Part shown: positions 45,139 through 57,654 of the stretch, piece by piece
How the letters are laid out: each line of letters starts with the position of its first letter
Numbering within the stretch: position 1 is the stretch's first letter
Source of the DNA: Scytalidium lignicola
Taxonomy: Eukaryota > Ascomycota > Leotiomycetes
DNA: 64,000 nucleotides
Direction of reading: 5' to 3'
Assembly: GCA_002812745.2 (NCBI GenBank)
Contig: NCSJ02000028.1
Location: 1 to 64,000, forward strand
Translations under genes and position numbers: made by a program
The notes under the pieces: generated by a model
Databases searched by the model: none
What the model was told of the DNA's origin: nothing
The model's input: only the letters and a program-made list of their open reading frames with translations

Positions 45139-47077
45139 CTATTCCTCATCTTCATTATTGTCATTATTATTTTCATCAGGAAGATCCGGTACCCTTAATG
45201 TCCATACAATGATTCCACCAATTGCAAACAAACTGCCAGAAATAAAGAATGGTAAGCCAATCCATGTCCCACCAAGCCGAAGTCCACGTCTGAATGCAGC
45301 AGACAGTGTCGGGCCAGCCGACGTCAAACCTGTCGCCTCACAAATTGCCATGATATTATACAAAGTCCCAATATAGTGTGGTTCAACCATGGAGGTGATT
45401 AAACTGCGAACAAGGAAGGTAGAACCACAGCCAAGTGCAAAGATAATAAGCCCTGATTTTGATGCAGTGTAAGTCAAGTACAGTTATCGGGCATTCAAGG
45501 AATATAGTTCATACCAATAGTTAATGGAATAGGGTGTCCAGAGAGGCCTATAGTGAAACTACCAATAACAAGGAACAAGCTACTTGCACGAACAAGCCAG
45601 AGGTCTTTACGCCTCGTCGTCATAGAGAGGTGAGTGATGAAGTAGTGGCTGATACTAGGAAGTATAACTACAAGGAGGAGTAGGGTACTACTTGAACGAA
45701 GCGTCATGAGATATGCAGCCTATATATGTAAAGTAAGTGTCTTGTATAGAGAGGACTTAGTGGACCATACCTGGGACCAAGACCACTGCAGTCTTTTAGT
45801 GACATACTGTAACAATAATTCCTGAATATAGCGTCCAAATATAGAGACAAGGAATGTGAATAGGAGTAGTAGAATCTGACTATTTCCCGCTATAAAATGT
45901 GCTGCACCGCGTAGACTTGCAACGGCGGAGGATATGATGTGTCGTAAAGTTTTGGTTTGGTTATCACTACTCTCATGACTGTTGATACCCGTTTCGACAC
46001 CCTCGCCCTCATCATTGAGAATGATATCTGGGTGAATCTTCTTTGACCTCGAGAGTTCTATGGTTTCAGGTATGATAAAGGCAACGCAGAATCCCACAAC
46101 AAGCATACCAATGCCTAGACAAATGGCAAGCCATGGGTGCTTATCTGTCAAAGCTCCACTGATTGGGTTAGTTATCAGCTCACCTACAAGCACGCTGGCG
46201 CCTAAGCGGAAGAAATTGGTAGCTCTAGACATAATCAGCAAAACATTCCGCAGCTTATTGAAGTCATTTGGCCTATCTCACCTCTCGTCATCAGGGACTA
46301 CATCGGCAACCACGGTGTATATGGTCGCTGCAAAGATAGTGGAACCTCCTCCAATAAAACTGAACAGAGTGGAAGTAAGAGTGACCCAGACTGGAAAGAT
46401 ATTGGACCACCAACCTTCACAGCGTTAACTTTCAACAGCTGTAAATCGGGCAGTTCAAGACTTACACACTGTCGCGTACCACATGGCAGTTAGAATGATA
46501 CCGGATAACGAGAGATTGAACACCATCTTGCGCCCATACCTATCTGACAGTAAACCGTAAGGAACCCCAGTTATTATTCCTAAAGATAATTGAACATTAA
46601 CTCCCTCATCCACACATTAAAATAAGAAACTTCGAAAACCCAATAATAAATGAGTAAAAGAAAAGACTAACCCGGAAGACACTCAAGTGTAGCCTGCCAT
46701 CCCCTCAACATAGCCAGGTTACTCTGCACCTCAGTACTCTTACATCTCGGATCATCCGAGAGGGAAAGGGGACTAGCACCAGCCATCTCAGGGTAGAAAT
46801 CGCGACAGATGATTCCTTCCAAGACCCTGTTTAATGGTGCAAGCTGGAGAATAGTCCCAATCTCAAGGCATATGATCATTATGAAGCACAAACTGACAAC
46901 GTGGCGCTGGAGGAAGGTTTTCCACGTCCATAGCGTTGATGCCACGGTGGAGGCAGATGACCGCGATCGTTGTGTCGCTCCCCTACCTAGTAATGGGGAT
47001 GTCTCATTTTGGGAATCATTATTGTCGTCAATATTGTTTCCTTCTGTTTGTCGCCATTCAGATGTGGTGCCAGCCAT
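45139..47077 (-). CDS. MFS transporter
   Basis: Six exons: 47077-46672, 46579-46466, 46414-46282, 46224-45771, 45719-45515 and 45452-45139, with introns of 92, 51, 57, 51 and 62 bp. Every join keeps frame and the total is exactly 541 residues. The N-terminal 70 residues are hydrophilic and cytosolic. The motif A signature GLLSDRYGRK lies in the loop after helix 2. Hydrophobic segments such as FSLFFLVIGSFTIG-type stretches repeat about 12 times. The C-terminus is acidic (NNNDNNEDEE). The start was placed at ATG 47077 (MAGTTSEWRQ). The substrate is unknown. Confidence 0.87.
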
Positions 47078-48005
47078 GATTCCAAAAAGACGCTGATATA
47101 TCGATTTACCGCCGAGATCTCTTCTCAAGCCCTCAATTGCTTACTCAAAGAGAGATAAGAACGAAATTTATGTTCCTAATCCATTACAACATGCGAAATA
47201 TATATACAAAATATAGAATAAACCACTTTCTCACAAGAGGTATGTACAAAGAGAATGAAAGTCGTCATCAAAAAAACATGCAGTCGTCAGCAATGGATAC
47301 ATCTAATGATGCTTATCAATTAATCAGCAGTACGACTGACCGTATTAGGAAGGCAAGCAGATCGTGCGTTCCAGCTGTTTGGCTCGCCCTAGCCCTATCC
47401 GGACGGGTAACATCCCGTAGCATCCCCTAAATGGCAGCCTGATTCTAGTTTCAGGCTCCGAGGTAAAAAGGCACGAGCATTGGATGGGATAAAGAGGGAC
47501 TCGTAATATCGTGGGTTTTTGAGATAAACTTTTGTTAATTGATGCAGTATGGTACGTATACGTATACGTAAGCATATGGAGAAAAAAGGTTGTAATGTGG
47601 AGTCGCTGGTTTTAACTTTTTGGTGGACATCCAAATGAGAGCTGGATGTTCACTGAAGGCGTTCCGCATGGGTGATCAGCTTTATTCATTGGTCATAAGT
47701 GTAGAGTAGGTTACTGGTAGAACAAAAAGTTAAATATTAATGTAGTCCATAACTAGTTTTAATATTGTGTAATTTATCTAGTGATAAGTCTTAAAGTGGT
47801 ATCGCAGCACTGTTCGAACCGAACATCTTCCCATCTCGAGGTGACGGAGCGGCTTGAAGACAGCAAAATATGAAATATCAATCCATAGGACCATAACTAG
47901 AGACAACCGTATACCATCAAGCTTCCATGTAAAACGCTAATCAACCAAAAATCTATGACCATTCTCCACCCCTCCCCACTTCGCTCTAGATTAATCGCAC
48001 ACTAA
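47078..48005. other. Intergenic region
   Basis: This is the promoter of the MFS gene (minus) plus spacer to the 3' end of the small gene at 48.0 kb. AT-rich; a TACGTATACGTAT run lies at about 47555. No coding sequence recognised. Confidence 0.45.
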
Positions 48006-48227
48006 TCACCTCCCCTGTCTGCCCGGTTTCTTAGTACTTATGCTCATCAGGACCCCATGACTTTCCGCTGCACAAATACAACCTTCACATTCCTCTCCTA
48101 TGTGGATGGTCTGCCAGATATCTCTCTTCTCGCAGGGGGTCTGTACCAGGCGTCCAGAAGAGCAGTATTTTCCAAGCGCATAACTCACATGCCTGCAGGA
48201 GAAGAGATGTGCATACCAGTAGCACAT
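48006..48227 (-). CDS. Small Cys/His-rich protein
   Basis: A 73-residue protein from ATG 48227: MCYWYAHLFSCRHVSYALGK, then YCSSGRLVQTPCEKRDIWQT, then an EECEGC end segment and a basic tail. The Cys/His pattern (C, C-x-H, C, C, C-x2-C) suggests a small zinc-binding fold seen in many fungal proteins of unknown function. The open frame continues upstream to 48497, and a longer protein or an upstream exon is possible, but MCxWY is the kind of start I associate with this family. No signal peptide. Function unknown. Confidence 0.5.
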   Translation of the reverse strand: MCYWYAHLFSCRHVSYALGKYCSSGRLVQTPCEKRDIWQTIHIGEECEGCICAAESHGVLMSISTKKPGRQGR

Positions 48228-51200
48228 GTTTGGGTTTTTGAGAATGGGATAGGCGGAGATGCAAACGCCAAATTCGTCTGCATACGGTTTTGGCGAGCAA
48301 ACTGAATTGGAAACTCGAATGCGATAAGAGAACAAAGAAAAATACGGAGACCGTAGGACACTCTTTTGGAGGATTTGAAGTAAATGCTTATATTCCAAGA
48401 TATCTGAGTTTAATCCAAGTATGTCCCGTAGTAAAAGTGACAACGAAAAAGTCCACTCGAACGAAACGAACCAGAGGGGAATGAGTTTATATGACATTAT
48501 TCCCAGACAAATGAAAGGCTTTTATACCTCTCCATCGCTCTCATTGTGCTAATCTTTTCGGACGATAAGTCTGATGTTAATGGTTAGGTGCATCCATTTC
48601 CTCCAAATATTTCAACGGGATACCGAATTGCAAGAGGAAAGCATTCCTTCCCACCAGTGTGGAATGCAAATCGCAAAGCAACGATCCAAAAGACTAGGCC
48701 CGTTGTCCAACACCGCGGAAAGTTTAACTTGAAGCCGGCATCTAGTTACTTCTTACATGTCGGCATATCATCTGTTTGCTCCGGGTAGTTTCCCGACTCA
48801 ATTGGCTAAGTGGGTCGCTGAAGTCGTGAGATGATGTCCAAGCCATACAAGTCGTTCGTTTTCTGTTGATTCTACTGTTTGCTCAACGATGTATAAATGG
48901 AAAGGATAAAGGTGATCAATGACGAGGGTGGAATGATTTAGGAAGTACAGGCTGTCTGTGCAACGTAGACTTGAAGGCTTGAGCGTTAAAATCTCGGATC
49001 ACATAACAAACATGATAACCCAACTTGAATTGTCCGATGTAAGGCCACAACTTATTCAGACTATGAGATCCATCTATCATATGGGTTTCATCTATCGCAA
49101 AGACAGTGGGGGGTATGAACAGACGGGATGGAGCAACTCAAAGCAGCGCAAACCTATCCAGTAAACCTCATCGGCAATGCTACTGGAAAAGGACAAAAAA
49201 AAAGCAACAAACAGACAAAAGCAATACATCAGAAAGAGAGACGGCAATGAAAAAAATGCATGGCTTACCTCGTTCACCAACCTCTCCACCTGCAGTGGAT
49301 TTGCAGTTCTCCTCATCTTTTCTCTCATCGATACTATTGATGATCCTGAGTTGTTCCGAGCAGTGTCGCCAGGGAGCCGCACGTGCTCTCCAGCGGAAGC
49401 AGCCGCACGCACCGAACCGTCAGAACCAAAGAAGCGACATCCCTTGCACGCGAGTTGCATCACCGACACGTCGCGTAAAGTTGGCGATTTAATTAGAGAG
49501 CTCTCTCACCGCCAATTTAAGAGCGCGCTGAATGCGGTGCTGGTGGCCCGCTTAGCATGCCACATCCTAAACTCCAGTGATGGCATCAGGCCGGGCCGCC
49601 TGGAGGAAGGAGAGACACAAGGGAAAAGAACAGAAAAGAGAAACAGGGCACAAGGCAGGAGGGCAAAGGGCAGAAACAGGAGGTCGGCCGCATATATCAA
49701 GGCCCAGTGCGGCGCCTTTGCGTCACCCGAAGCCCAGCGTCATCGATGCGTTGGCAGCTGGCACAACGACACTTCAGCCTCAGCGATGGCCGAGATAGTC
49801 GTCAATAGCCTGCTGAAATAATGAGGAGGCTGGACCAGTCTGATGGGGAGACGTTGGCATTTTGAGTTTTGGAGCTCTTGCCACCAGCCCCGTCTTAGTT
49901 GTGCCCTCGATTTCCTATTCTTGGGTCAGTGAACCCTAAGGGTCTGCGGCGGGTGCATGTCTGGGACGCTGCCATTGTCCAGTAGGAGCGGTGAAGATGC
50001 CCATAGCCCTACCAATGCACTGGACCACGCCTGCATGACAGCTGCATTAGGGCTAAGCGATGTGAGTGTGCTCGTCCCCAAGATTTCGACATCGCAAAAT
50101 GAAGTCACTATCAGAAAAGGTTTCCCCATTGATGACCTGCGTCATGGACCGGATGCGCGCAATGAGACAGTGAGGAAGCTAGAAAGACGGCCGGATTGGG
50201 ATGCGGCGATGGCGCTTGGAGGAAGTGGAGATGCGCTGGCGTCTGCGAGCGGTCGTCCCTTTGAGGCACCCAGGCCGCCCCGTCTGCCACGTATCGTGCA
50301 GCAATCATCAACGCCAACTGTATGCAGCTACAGCGGTCGGCATTTAGATCAAACTTCTGGGACTGTTGCGTTGCATAAGAGGGGGGTAATTGATTTTGCT
50401 AAACTGATGTTCCTTGCTGCTTGAGTTTTTCTTCTGCTCTTTCTCCCTTTTTCCAGTGCAGTATTTGAGTAGTGAGCCGCTCCTGTTCTGCTCTTTTCTC
50501 TCAATCCCGCGTGGTATCTTGCTCCAGACGCGTCGCCGTCATCCGCTCGTTCTCCGTTGGCCTGCAAAGCCTCTCAAAGATTTATCTCTATCCTCGAATT
50601 GTACATAATTCTTGTGCTGGACCGGCGCAATTGGCCTTTTTTCACGAGACCCAGAATCGAGCTCGCGCGGCGTGACCGAGTTATCGAAAGCGTCTCACCA
50701 GAGCACCGGCGCCATCCTGTCACCGCTCTTGCGCAAAACGGCCTTTCTCTCAGGAACCTAATCGCCTTCCGAGAAAGTCGAAATGCTTTGTGCGCTCTCC
50801 AGAGTCTTTGGTCGAAGGATTAACGGGTTCGCGGCGAGCATCTGCTAGAATTTCGAGCTGTCTTGGCCCGCAACCAGCAACCATTGGTTCTCAGTTCGCT
50901 GGCAGTCGGCGCCTGGGGACCGCGAAGTCATCCTGTAATATAGTGGTCAGTGATGCTCAATTGGCTGGTTGGAAGTCCGTTAGATCTATTCTTGCGCTTC
51001 CACTCAGTCTTCATGGTCCCTGGTCTGACAATTTCCAGTATAATTTTCACGTTTGACATTGGACGATTTGTCGTCACTAATACGGAAGGGCATCATCGCC
51101 GAGGCAATCCACACGCATATATCCCCCCNAAACATACATCACCAACCTCCCCGATCTTGGTCTTTACATCATTCGACCATTAATACCAATCTCTAATCTT

Positions 51201-51676
51201 TCCAAGTCCGTTGGCAGTTTTCTTTTATTATTTTGGTTAAGTGCCAACACTTGGACTAGGGGATCAGCTCTCGTCGACGCTATCCCAGCTCTTACATAAA
51301 GAGCACAACGGCTTACATTGCAAGGCTGTGAGGTCGCTGAGAACCATCACCGGTTATCTGGGTTGCTTCTGCTATCTATTAATTCACTTCTGGTATGCTC
51401 TGGGTCCATTCATTTTCTTTATTCCGCATCTCTTGGCTAGTTCTTTGCTTTTGCCACGTCCGAGACATTCAGCTACGTTATCATTCATCAAAAGCAGATG
51501 TGCACCTTTGTCTCCTAGCAAAGCCATCTGCCATAACTAACCAATGATTTACAGGATTGATCCAAATAAACAGATCAGGATCATTTATCCGGAATTCACA
51601 CATCGTCGCTTCCAACCTGCGGCTCCGGACAAGCATAAGCTTGTTTGTTGTGCCAGCAGTCAGCCACACATAAACA
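48228..51676. other. 3.4-kb region between the small Cys/His gene and the 14-3-3-like gene
   Basis: No certain gene. Part of it (about 49.3-51.0 kb) is GC-rich for this window, which by itself makes long chance frames: 49177-49821 plus (Arg/Lys-rich, low complexity) and 49957-50424 plus (155 codons, ATG start, no recognisable domain). An N lies at 51128. The last kilobase is probably the leader of the 14-3-3-like gene, given its many short ATG frames and pyrimidine tracts. I would not call either open frame a gene without transcript data. Confidence 0.4.
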
Positions 51677-52645
51677 ATGGCATCCGCAGAGGTCGACATG
51701 AAATTTCTAGGCCAGTTCGCTGAGAACATCCAACAAGACCATCCTTTCCTTGCAAAGACTCTCTTCCAAATCCTAGGGAACCTAGTGATGCTCTCAGAGA
51801 AAGTCATCAGAGCAAGAAAGCTTCGTCGGTTAGACACCACTCGCGATACCAAGTCCGTAGATCTCTATTGTCGTATCATCTGGTACGCTCGTGAGGGTTT
51901 GAAACTCCTTGAGGAGTATGTCCTGCCCATGGTCGCGAACTATGGTGAACTGAAGGTCGTTTCATACAAACTACGCGCAAGCTATTACCATCTCTACGTT
52001 CTCTTCCACAATTCCCCCGCCATCAGCCTCAAGCAACCCAGCCAGGTCACCACACCGCCAGGCCTCACGTCTCCTCGAGCAAAAGTCGACAAAGGTAAAG
52101 GCGTAGATAGAGGATCTCCCAAGATAGAAGAAATCCGTCCCAGCTCCGTCCAACCAACCCATCCGCTCGAAGGCGGCCCCGTCGGTGGATCAACATCGGG
52201 TCCCGAAATTGCACCACCACCACCCATATTTGCCCCCAACTTCCTCGTTCCAGCAGCAGATTACCGTCCTCTCACATTAACCTACTTCCAAGAAGCCAGT
52301 GCTCTAGCCGAGCGCTTGCTCTGGGGCTCCCATCCATTACGTCTGAGTGTGAAAGTCGAATACGCTGCGTTCTTATACGATTGCCTACATGATCGCGAGA
52401 GGAGTAGACAGTTAGCCAAGGCGACTATTGCAGAGGTATATAATGCGACTGAAGGCATGGACGACGAAATGTTCCAGGATGCAGCTGAATTGGTCGGGAT
52501 ACTGGGACGGATGATGAAGAGAGGTCTTGGAAGTGGGAGTGGGAGTGGGAGCACACCACGAGTAGGCGCTCCTGGGACACCGGGTTCAAGGACAACCCCT
52601 AAGCCTGAAGTTGATCCTGCCAGTGTCATGATAAACCCAATATAG
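51677..52645 (+). CDS. Divergent 14-3-3-like protein
   Basis: A single exon of 322 residues. The fold match is in the helices: LGQFAENIQQDHPFLAKTLF, LYCRIIWYAREGLKLLEEYV, LKVVSYKLRASYYHLYVLFH and the C-terminal SHPLRLSVKVEYAAFLYDCL...RSRQLAKATIAE. True 14-3-3 proteins bind phosphoserine peptides; here the segment that should be DYYRYL reads SYYHLY, so the phosphate-binding Arg-Tyr pair is replaced. A Pro/Ser-rich insertion of about 80 residues (about 120-195) splits the helices, and the tail is Gly/Ser-rich with GSGSGSG. A separate fungal lineage rather than a housekeeping isoform. Binding to phosphopeptides is therefore doubtful. Function unknown. Confidence 0.75.
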   Translation: MASAEVDMKFLGQFAENIQQDHPFLAKTLFQILGNLVMLSEKVIRARKLRRLDTTRDTKSVDLYCRIIWYAREGLKLLEEYVLPMVANYGELKVVSYKLRASYYHLYVLFHNSPAISLKQPSQVTTPPGLTSPRAKVDKGKGVDRGSPKIEEIRPSSVQPTHPLEGGPVGGSTSGPEIAPPPPIFAPNFLVPAADYRPLTLTYFQEASALAERLLWGSHPLRLSVKVEYAAFLYDCLHDRERSRQLAKATIAEVYNATEGMDDEMFQDAAELVGILGRMMKRGLGSGSGSGSTPRVGAPGTPGSRTTPKPEVDPASVMINPI

Positions 52646-53195
52646 GGTAGTGTTCCTTCCCCACTCGCATTCGATGCATCCTTCATCCCTTCCTACTGCA
52701 CATGGGTGGCGCATATTTGGGTTTTTATCACTGCATTTTCCTTTCCTTCCCCGCATTCTCTTCTTCATACAGCCTAGAGGGAAGAAGAGAGCTAAAGATA
52801 ATGGGCATTGGCATTTTGCATGGATGGCGTTTTGATTTAAATTTGCTACTTCTGTATAACTATTACTACTCAATCCTCGGAGTTGCGAGCGCGTGAGACA
52901 TGGGAGGCAGAGATTCTTTTTTTTATAATTCTCGATACCCGCAATTGGCAATGTATGTTTGGCAATTTTTCTGAATCCAGAAAGCGGTAGTTTTGCATTA
53001 AATGGGAAGGTAGAGTTTTACGCATTTTAAGACTTCTTTCACTCTATGTATGTGCGCGCATGTGTGTACTGTGCATTTTTCTCCAGAACGATACCTAACA
53101 ATTGACAAGTGTCTTAACTCTTCTCTTCCAAGGCTACTATCTTCCGTGACATAAAGCAATACTCAACACCACCTTTAACCACGATGTGCAACCCC
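52646..53195. other. Convergent intergenic region
   Basis: 3' flanks of the 14-3-3-like and Myb-like genes. No coding sequence or RNA gene visible. Confidence 0.5.
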
Positions 53196-54140
53196 TTAAT
53201 ATCCCCTATCATCCTCAAACTTCTTCTGAATGAGCTCCGCAGGGATCATTCTGCCGGTCCAATTAAAGAACTTAGCCTGCAACTGCAACCACTTCTGCTC
53301 AACATACTGCTCCTCCAACATCTCTAGCGTCTCACAGTCTTCTTGCGACCAGATGAAGTTTGGACGAAGGAACTTCGTGGCTGGTCTTTGATTCCAGGTG
53401 TGTTGATCCCAAGAAGAAGGGAATGGTGGAGGAGAGGGGAAGGAGGCTCTTCGTTCAGTGCTGGCGTCGTGATTGTGATTGCAATAATTGCATGTTGGCT
53501 TTGAAGTATCCTTGTTGTCAGTACCAATCATGTACAGCTTCTGAAAGGCAGCGAATTCAGGGTCATTGTCGAGGTTGATATTCAAAGGGCTAGCGTTAAC
53601 TGCTGCTTCCTTCTTTCTCTTCTTCTCCTCTTCTTCAGCAATCAGCTCCTTAAAACGTGCTCGGACCTCGTGTTTGTTTCTCTGCACAGCTATAGCGATG
53701 TCCATCCAGGATTTGTTGTTTCTCTTCATCTCCAAGATCCTTTTATCTTGTTGTTTCATCCATTCTCGGCCTGAGCATCCGCATTCCTTCTCTAGGTTTG
53801 ATTTCTCGTCTTTGGAGGTCTCATCATTCTTGGCTCCAGACATTGTAGGTTCAATTTTCTCATCCTTCGGAACCTCGATGGACTTCTCATCTTTGGCATC
53901 TTTCTTAGCCTCTTGTTTCTGAGTTTTTCTGTGTTAATTGTGTCGTTTCTCACTGGATTTGAAGAAATAAGAACAAATGAATAGAAGGTATGTACTGACG
54001 CTCTGGAGTGAGGTTCGACTAGGACAGCTAATACTCCTTCCGCCTGATACGATCAACGGACCACCAAGAACCCAGTTCGAAAAAGACACCACTGGTGACT
54101 TCTCAGGCCTTGTCTCAAAAGCAAGCTTTGATCTAGCCAT
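53196..54140 (-). CDS. Myb/SANT-like domain protein
   Basis: Two exons, 54140-54000 and 53918-53196, joined by an 81-bp intron (GTCAGT...ACTCAG) give 287 residues with the frame kept. Exon 1 reads MARSKLAFETRPEKSPVVSF. Residues near 100-145 (REWMKQQDKRILEMKRNNKS and following WMDIA...ARFKEL) look like a Myb/SANT helix-turn-helix with spaced Trp, and a second related unit ends the protein (FIWSQEDCETLEMLEEQYVE...RMIPAELIQKKFEDD). A Lys/Glu-rich linker and a CNYCNHNHD Cys/His patch lie between. Probably nuclear. If exon 1 is wrong, the protein would start at 53843 (MSGAKNDE). Confidence 0.6.
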
Positions 54141-54903
54141 GATGCTCGAGCTATCAAGTTCACAGGTATAAACACAAAAATAAAGCTAGAAGTTGATGAG
54201 CGTTGAAATCAAGCGTGGCTATGAAGCGTGAAGTTGAGATATAGCGTATATGCAGTCTCATAAAGCTAATAAATCCCGCTAAATTAGGGGGAAATCTAAT
54301 GGAGATAAAAGTGAATTGTAAATTGTAAAGACTTATTTTAAGCATGCCTGATATACCACTAGATGCCTTCCCAAGCGCATATTCAGAGAGGCAAATATGC
54401 ACAGCTGGAACTCCACTCCACAGTAAAAATATACATTCTAGCACTTCTACTCTTTTGTAGTAGTATTAAATTCCTTCACAGTGTCAAAGTATAAAATTTA
54501 TACAGTACTCCTATAGATTTTCCGTCACTTAGAAGTACTTCGACAGTCATGGTAGATATACACAATTTTTACTAGCTATCCCACCCATTGAGGTATAATC
54601 AGCTACATTAATTCCACCATATAAGGAATAAAAGCAATAGATAGGTGTTCTATAATATTTTATCATCAATCCCACTTCCTGATAGGTACGCGTTAAAGTT
54701 GAAGTCGTGAGAAGGGTTTATAGATCTATGCCTAGAATTCAAGGCACATACATAGACCTCTAGCGTGTTACATCACGTGAATCGCCTCGCTAAATAAACC
54801 CCACGAACAAATACACACAGTAATACCGATCGCAAAAAAGTTCCTCTAACTACGCAAATCCTCACCATTAGAACCTAAGAAATTCTACTGGAAGACCGTG
54901 AAA
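54141..54903. promoter_or_regulatory. Divergent intergenic region between the Myb-like gene and ribosomal protein uL1
   Basis: AT-rich spacer with the promoters of both genes. No further coding sequence or RNA gene recognised. Confidence 0.45.
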
Positions 54904-55723
54904 ATGTCAAAAATTACAGTCGGTATGCTATATCTCCCTATGGTTGTTTCATGAGATCTAGCTAATGAATTTCCTTCATAGCCGGAGTGCGTACCAACGT
55001 GAACAGTCTCCTTGAGTACTCTCTCGAGACGAAGAAGCGAAACTTCCTCGAAACCGTCGAGCTCCAAATCGGCCTCAAGAACTATGACCCCCAACGTGAC
55101 AAGCGTTTCTCTGGAACCGTCCGTCTGCCCGTTGTTCCTCGCCCCAACATGTCGATCTGCATCCTCGGTGACCAGCATGATATCGATCGTGAGTTTTCTA
55201 CATATTCATAGATAACTTCTTATATTAATACAATTAGGGGCAAAACACGGCGGAGTCGATGCTTACAGTTCTGAAGATCTTAAGAAGCTTAACAAAAACA
55301 AGAAGCTAATTAAGAAGCTTGCTCGCAAGTACGATGCTTTCCTTGCTTCGGATACCCTCATCAAGCAGATCCCTCGTCTCTTGGGTCCCGGTCTTTCCAA
55401 GGCTGGTAAATTCCCTACTCCAGTCTCCCACAACGATGATCTTAGCGGAAAGATCACCGAAGTCAAGTCCACCATCAAGTTCCAGTTGAAGAAGGTTCTC
55501 TGCATGGGTGTTGCTGTCGGAAACGTCGGCATGACTCCTGATCAACTTATCTCCAACATTATGCGTAAGTTACTTGCATTGTATGCTGAAATTATTAGCA
55601 ATTGCTGACTGAGCCTCCCTAGTTGCTATCAACTACTTGGTCTCTCTCTTGAAGAAGGGCTGGCAGAACGTCGGTAGCTTGACCATCAAAGCTACCATGT
55701 CTCCTCCCAAGCGCCTGTACTAG
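54904..55723 (+). CDS. RPL1: 60S ribosomal protein L10a / uL1
   Basis: Four exons, 54904-54922, 54982-55188, 55238-55564 and 55623-55723, total exactly 217 residues, the size of eukaryotic uL1. This protein forms the mobile L1 stalk of the large subunit near the E site. Highly conserved blocks are [27 protein letters not shown]-like [44 protein letters not shown] and a C-terminal [13 protein letters not shown]. The first exon is only 19 bases, as is common for fungal ribosomal protein genes. Introns are 59, 49 and 58 bp, too short to host snoRNAs. Confidence 0.96.
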
Positions 55724-57654
55724 ATTAGTTGCTCTTTACTGAGTATACTAGCCAAAATTAGGTCACTTGTAGCTAACATGAATTGATGGCTTCAAGAGAA
55801 CATTCCTATGCAGTTTATAGTTTTGTGTGATCCTAGTGATATCCATCTGATTATTTGATACATGTTCCTGCCCATACGTAGAATATGGCGATTCGTTGAT
55901 CGGACGGCCGATACGTAAATGAATTGCTTTAAACCCACAATTGCACTCCAATTTTCGTTCAATATTATAACATTTTAAAGCCTATAACTCATAAAAGTCA
56001 AACTATTTGTAAAAACAGATGTTTAAGCAGTTCATGGACGTATCGGCAGGAACATGCATAACCATGACAACCTACGGGGTAATTTCAATTCCTTCGTTTG
56101 AGAGTGAAGTGTATCTACTCAAACCAAGAAATCACCCACAAATATACTCTTGTAGTTGACCGATTCACCACACATCTATATGGAAGACAGCGAGAATGGA
56201 ATCTTGTTGCAGATTTACGGAATACTAGCACACGTCTGCAGAAAACTTTGGCAGGCAATCTCAGCAGCATATTTCACACATGTATCAGTGATACAAGTAT
56301 TACTACAATCCTTCTCCGCAGGCCTTCTATCTAAATCCAAAAATCTTCAAGATCGGTTGTTAATATGTAGCGACCATCCCACAGTTCCAATTCGCGAGAG
56401 TTGTCAACAGGAGCTGGTAGGAAAGAACGGGAGCCTTTTCTCGAGGGGGCCGGGAACGGAAGGAAACCCACTGCCTTTGAAAAAGACAAGAATAACCCTC
56501 AGCAAGCCACCGTAGTGGAGCCCTCATGTAAATGTTATAAGTATTAATTATAACCTCTACTGATGATAAGGAGAGAAGAAGAGGACGAGAGAAGCAAGCC
56601 TTTTATGGGCTGGGAATTTTTTTCTGCGCGGCCGCTAGCGAGGCGGTCTGTTTGCAATGTTTGCGTTGTGGCCTTGTGGCCTTGTATATCTGTGCGCTGG
56701 AGATGCCGTTCGTGTAACGTGCAAAACCTTAATTATTAATAGTTTAGTTTTTGTCAGGAGCTATGCATAAAGGGTCTTACACAATAAATTTGGCCAAAGC
56801 ATTGAAGTGGAAGCAAAGTTGTCATAAAAGCATAATTTGCACGAGTTGTCACCTGACCACCAGATACGGAGTTGCAAAGGCGAAAGGTACCGCACTATAG
56901 TTCCTCCGAACTCCGCATCTCAATTAGTAATGCCGAGGCACGGACACTCAAGGGGGGAAAAAACGTTGCATCACTTGCCTTGAGCCGCCACTTTCAAGTC
57001 CTCGATTGGGAATACTACGATCTGACACAGTAACATCAACTACGGGTCGTGTATCCTCGCACGTTATGAATTAGTGTAGGTTTAGGTCCACTGTATACTG
57101 TACTGTGCAAGATCCACAAGGAGAATCGGGATAAATTATTGAAACATTGCCCCTATCTTACAAGCAGAAATGGCCATCTTAGCATCCAAAGGACATCGGA
57201 CAGTCCGGACTCATTGCCCTTGGAACGACATAAAATCCGGCCAGAGCTGTCAAAGAGAGGAATAGCTCTCCAAAAATTCTAGAGCCTACGCAATCCCAGA
57301 AATGGGACTTGGCACCCCGTGCCCGTATTCCCGACCGTCACGACTTGCCGCCGGGTTGTGGGCAAAAGAATTTAGCTGTCATTAAGTAATAGCTTGACCT
57401 AATGTGATGTTTTTTGTGACAACCTTAGTTAAGTGTCAGCTCATCACGTTTTCCACACCCTTTCAGGTCGTTTCCACCTTTTCATCTTTCTCCCAGCTCA
57501 TCTTCTCTGCATTGAAAATAATTTCGTCTTACGCTCGCTCTCCTTTGTGAAGGATATATAAAGTTTTTCTCCTAATGTCGATCTCATCCATCGTCTCACT
57601 AGACTAGGATGGAGTTGACTACAACGTATTATTATTGGCCCACTTTTGTATACA
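55724..57654. other. Intergenic region (1.9 kb) with MFS promoter
   Basis: Contains the uL1 3' UTR and, from about 57.3 kb, a pyrimidine-rich promoter and leader for the MFS gene. A small uORF at 57609-57686 overlaps the MFS start. Open frame 56156-56515 has no recognisable similarity. Confidence 0.45.

Noticed and set aside
49177..49821. 215-codon basic protein on the plus strand
   Set aside because: GC-rich, low-complexity Arg/Lys sequence with no domain; likely a chance open frame.
49957..50424. 155-codon protein on the plus strand
   Set aside because: ATG start but no recognisable domain, in GC-rich DNA where chance frames are long.
53919..53999. Frameshift in the Myb-like gene at an A5 run
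   Set aside because: Using the downstream ACTCAG acceptor makes the exons join in frame, so no error is needed.
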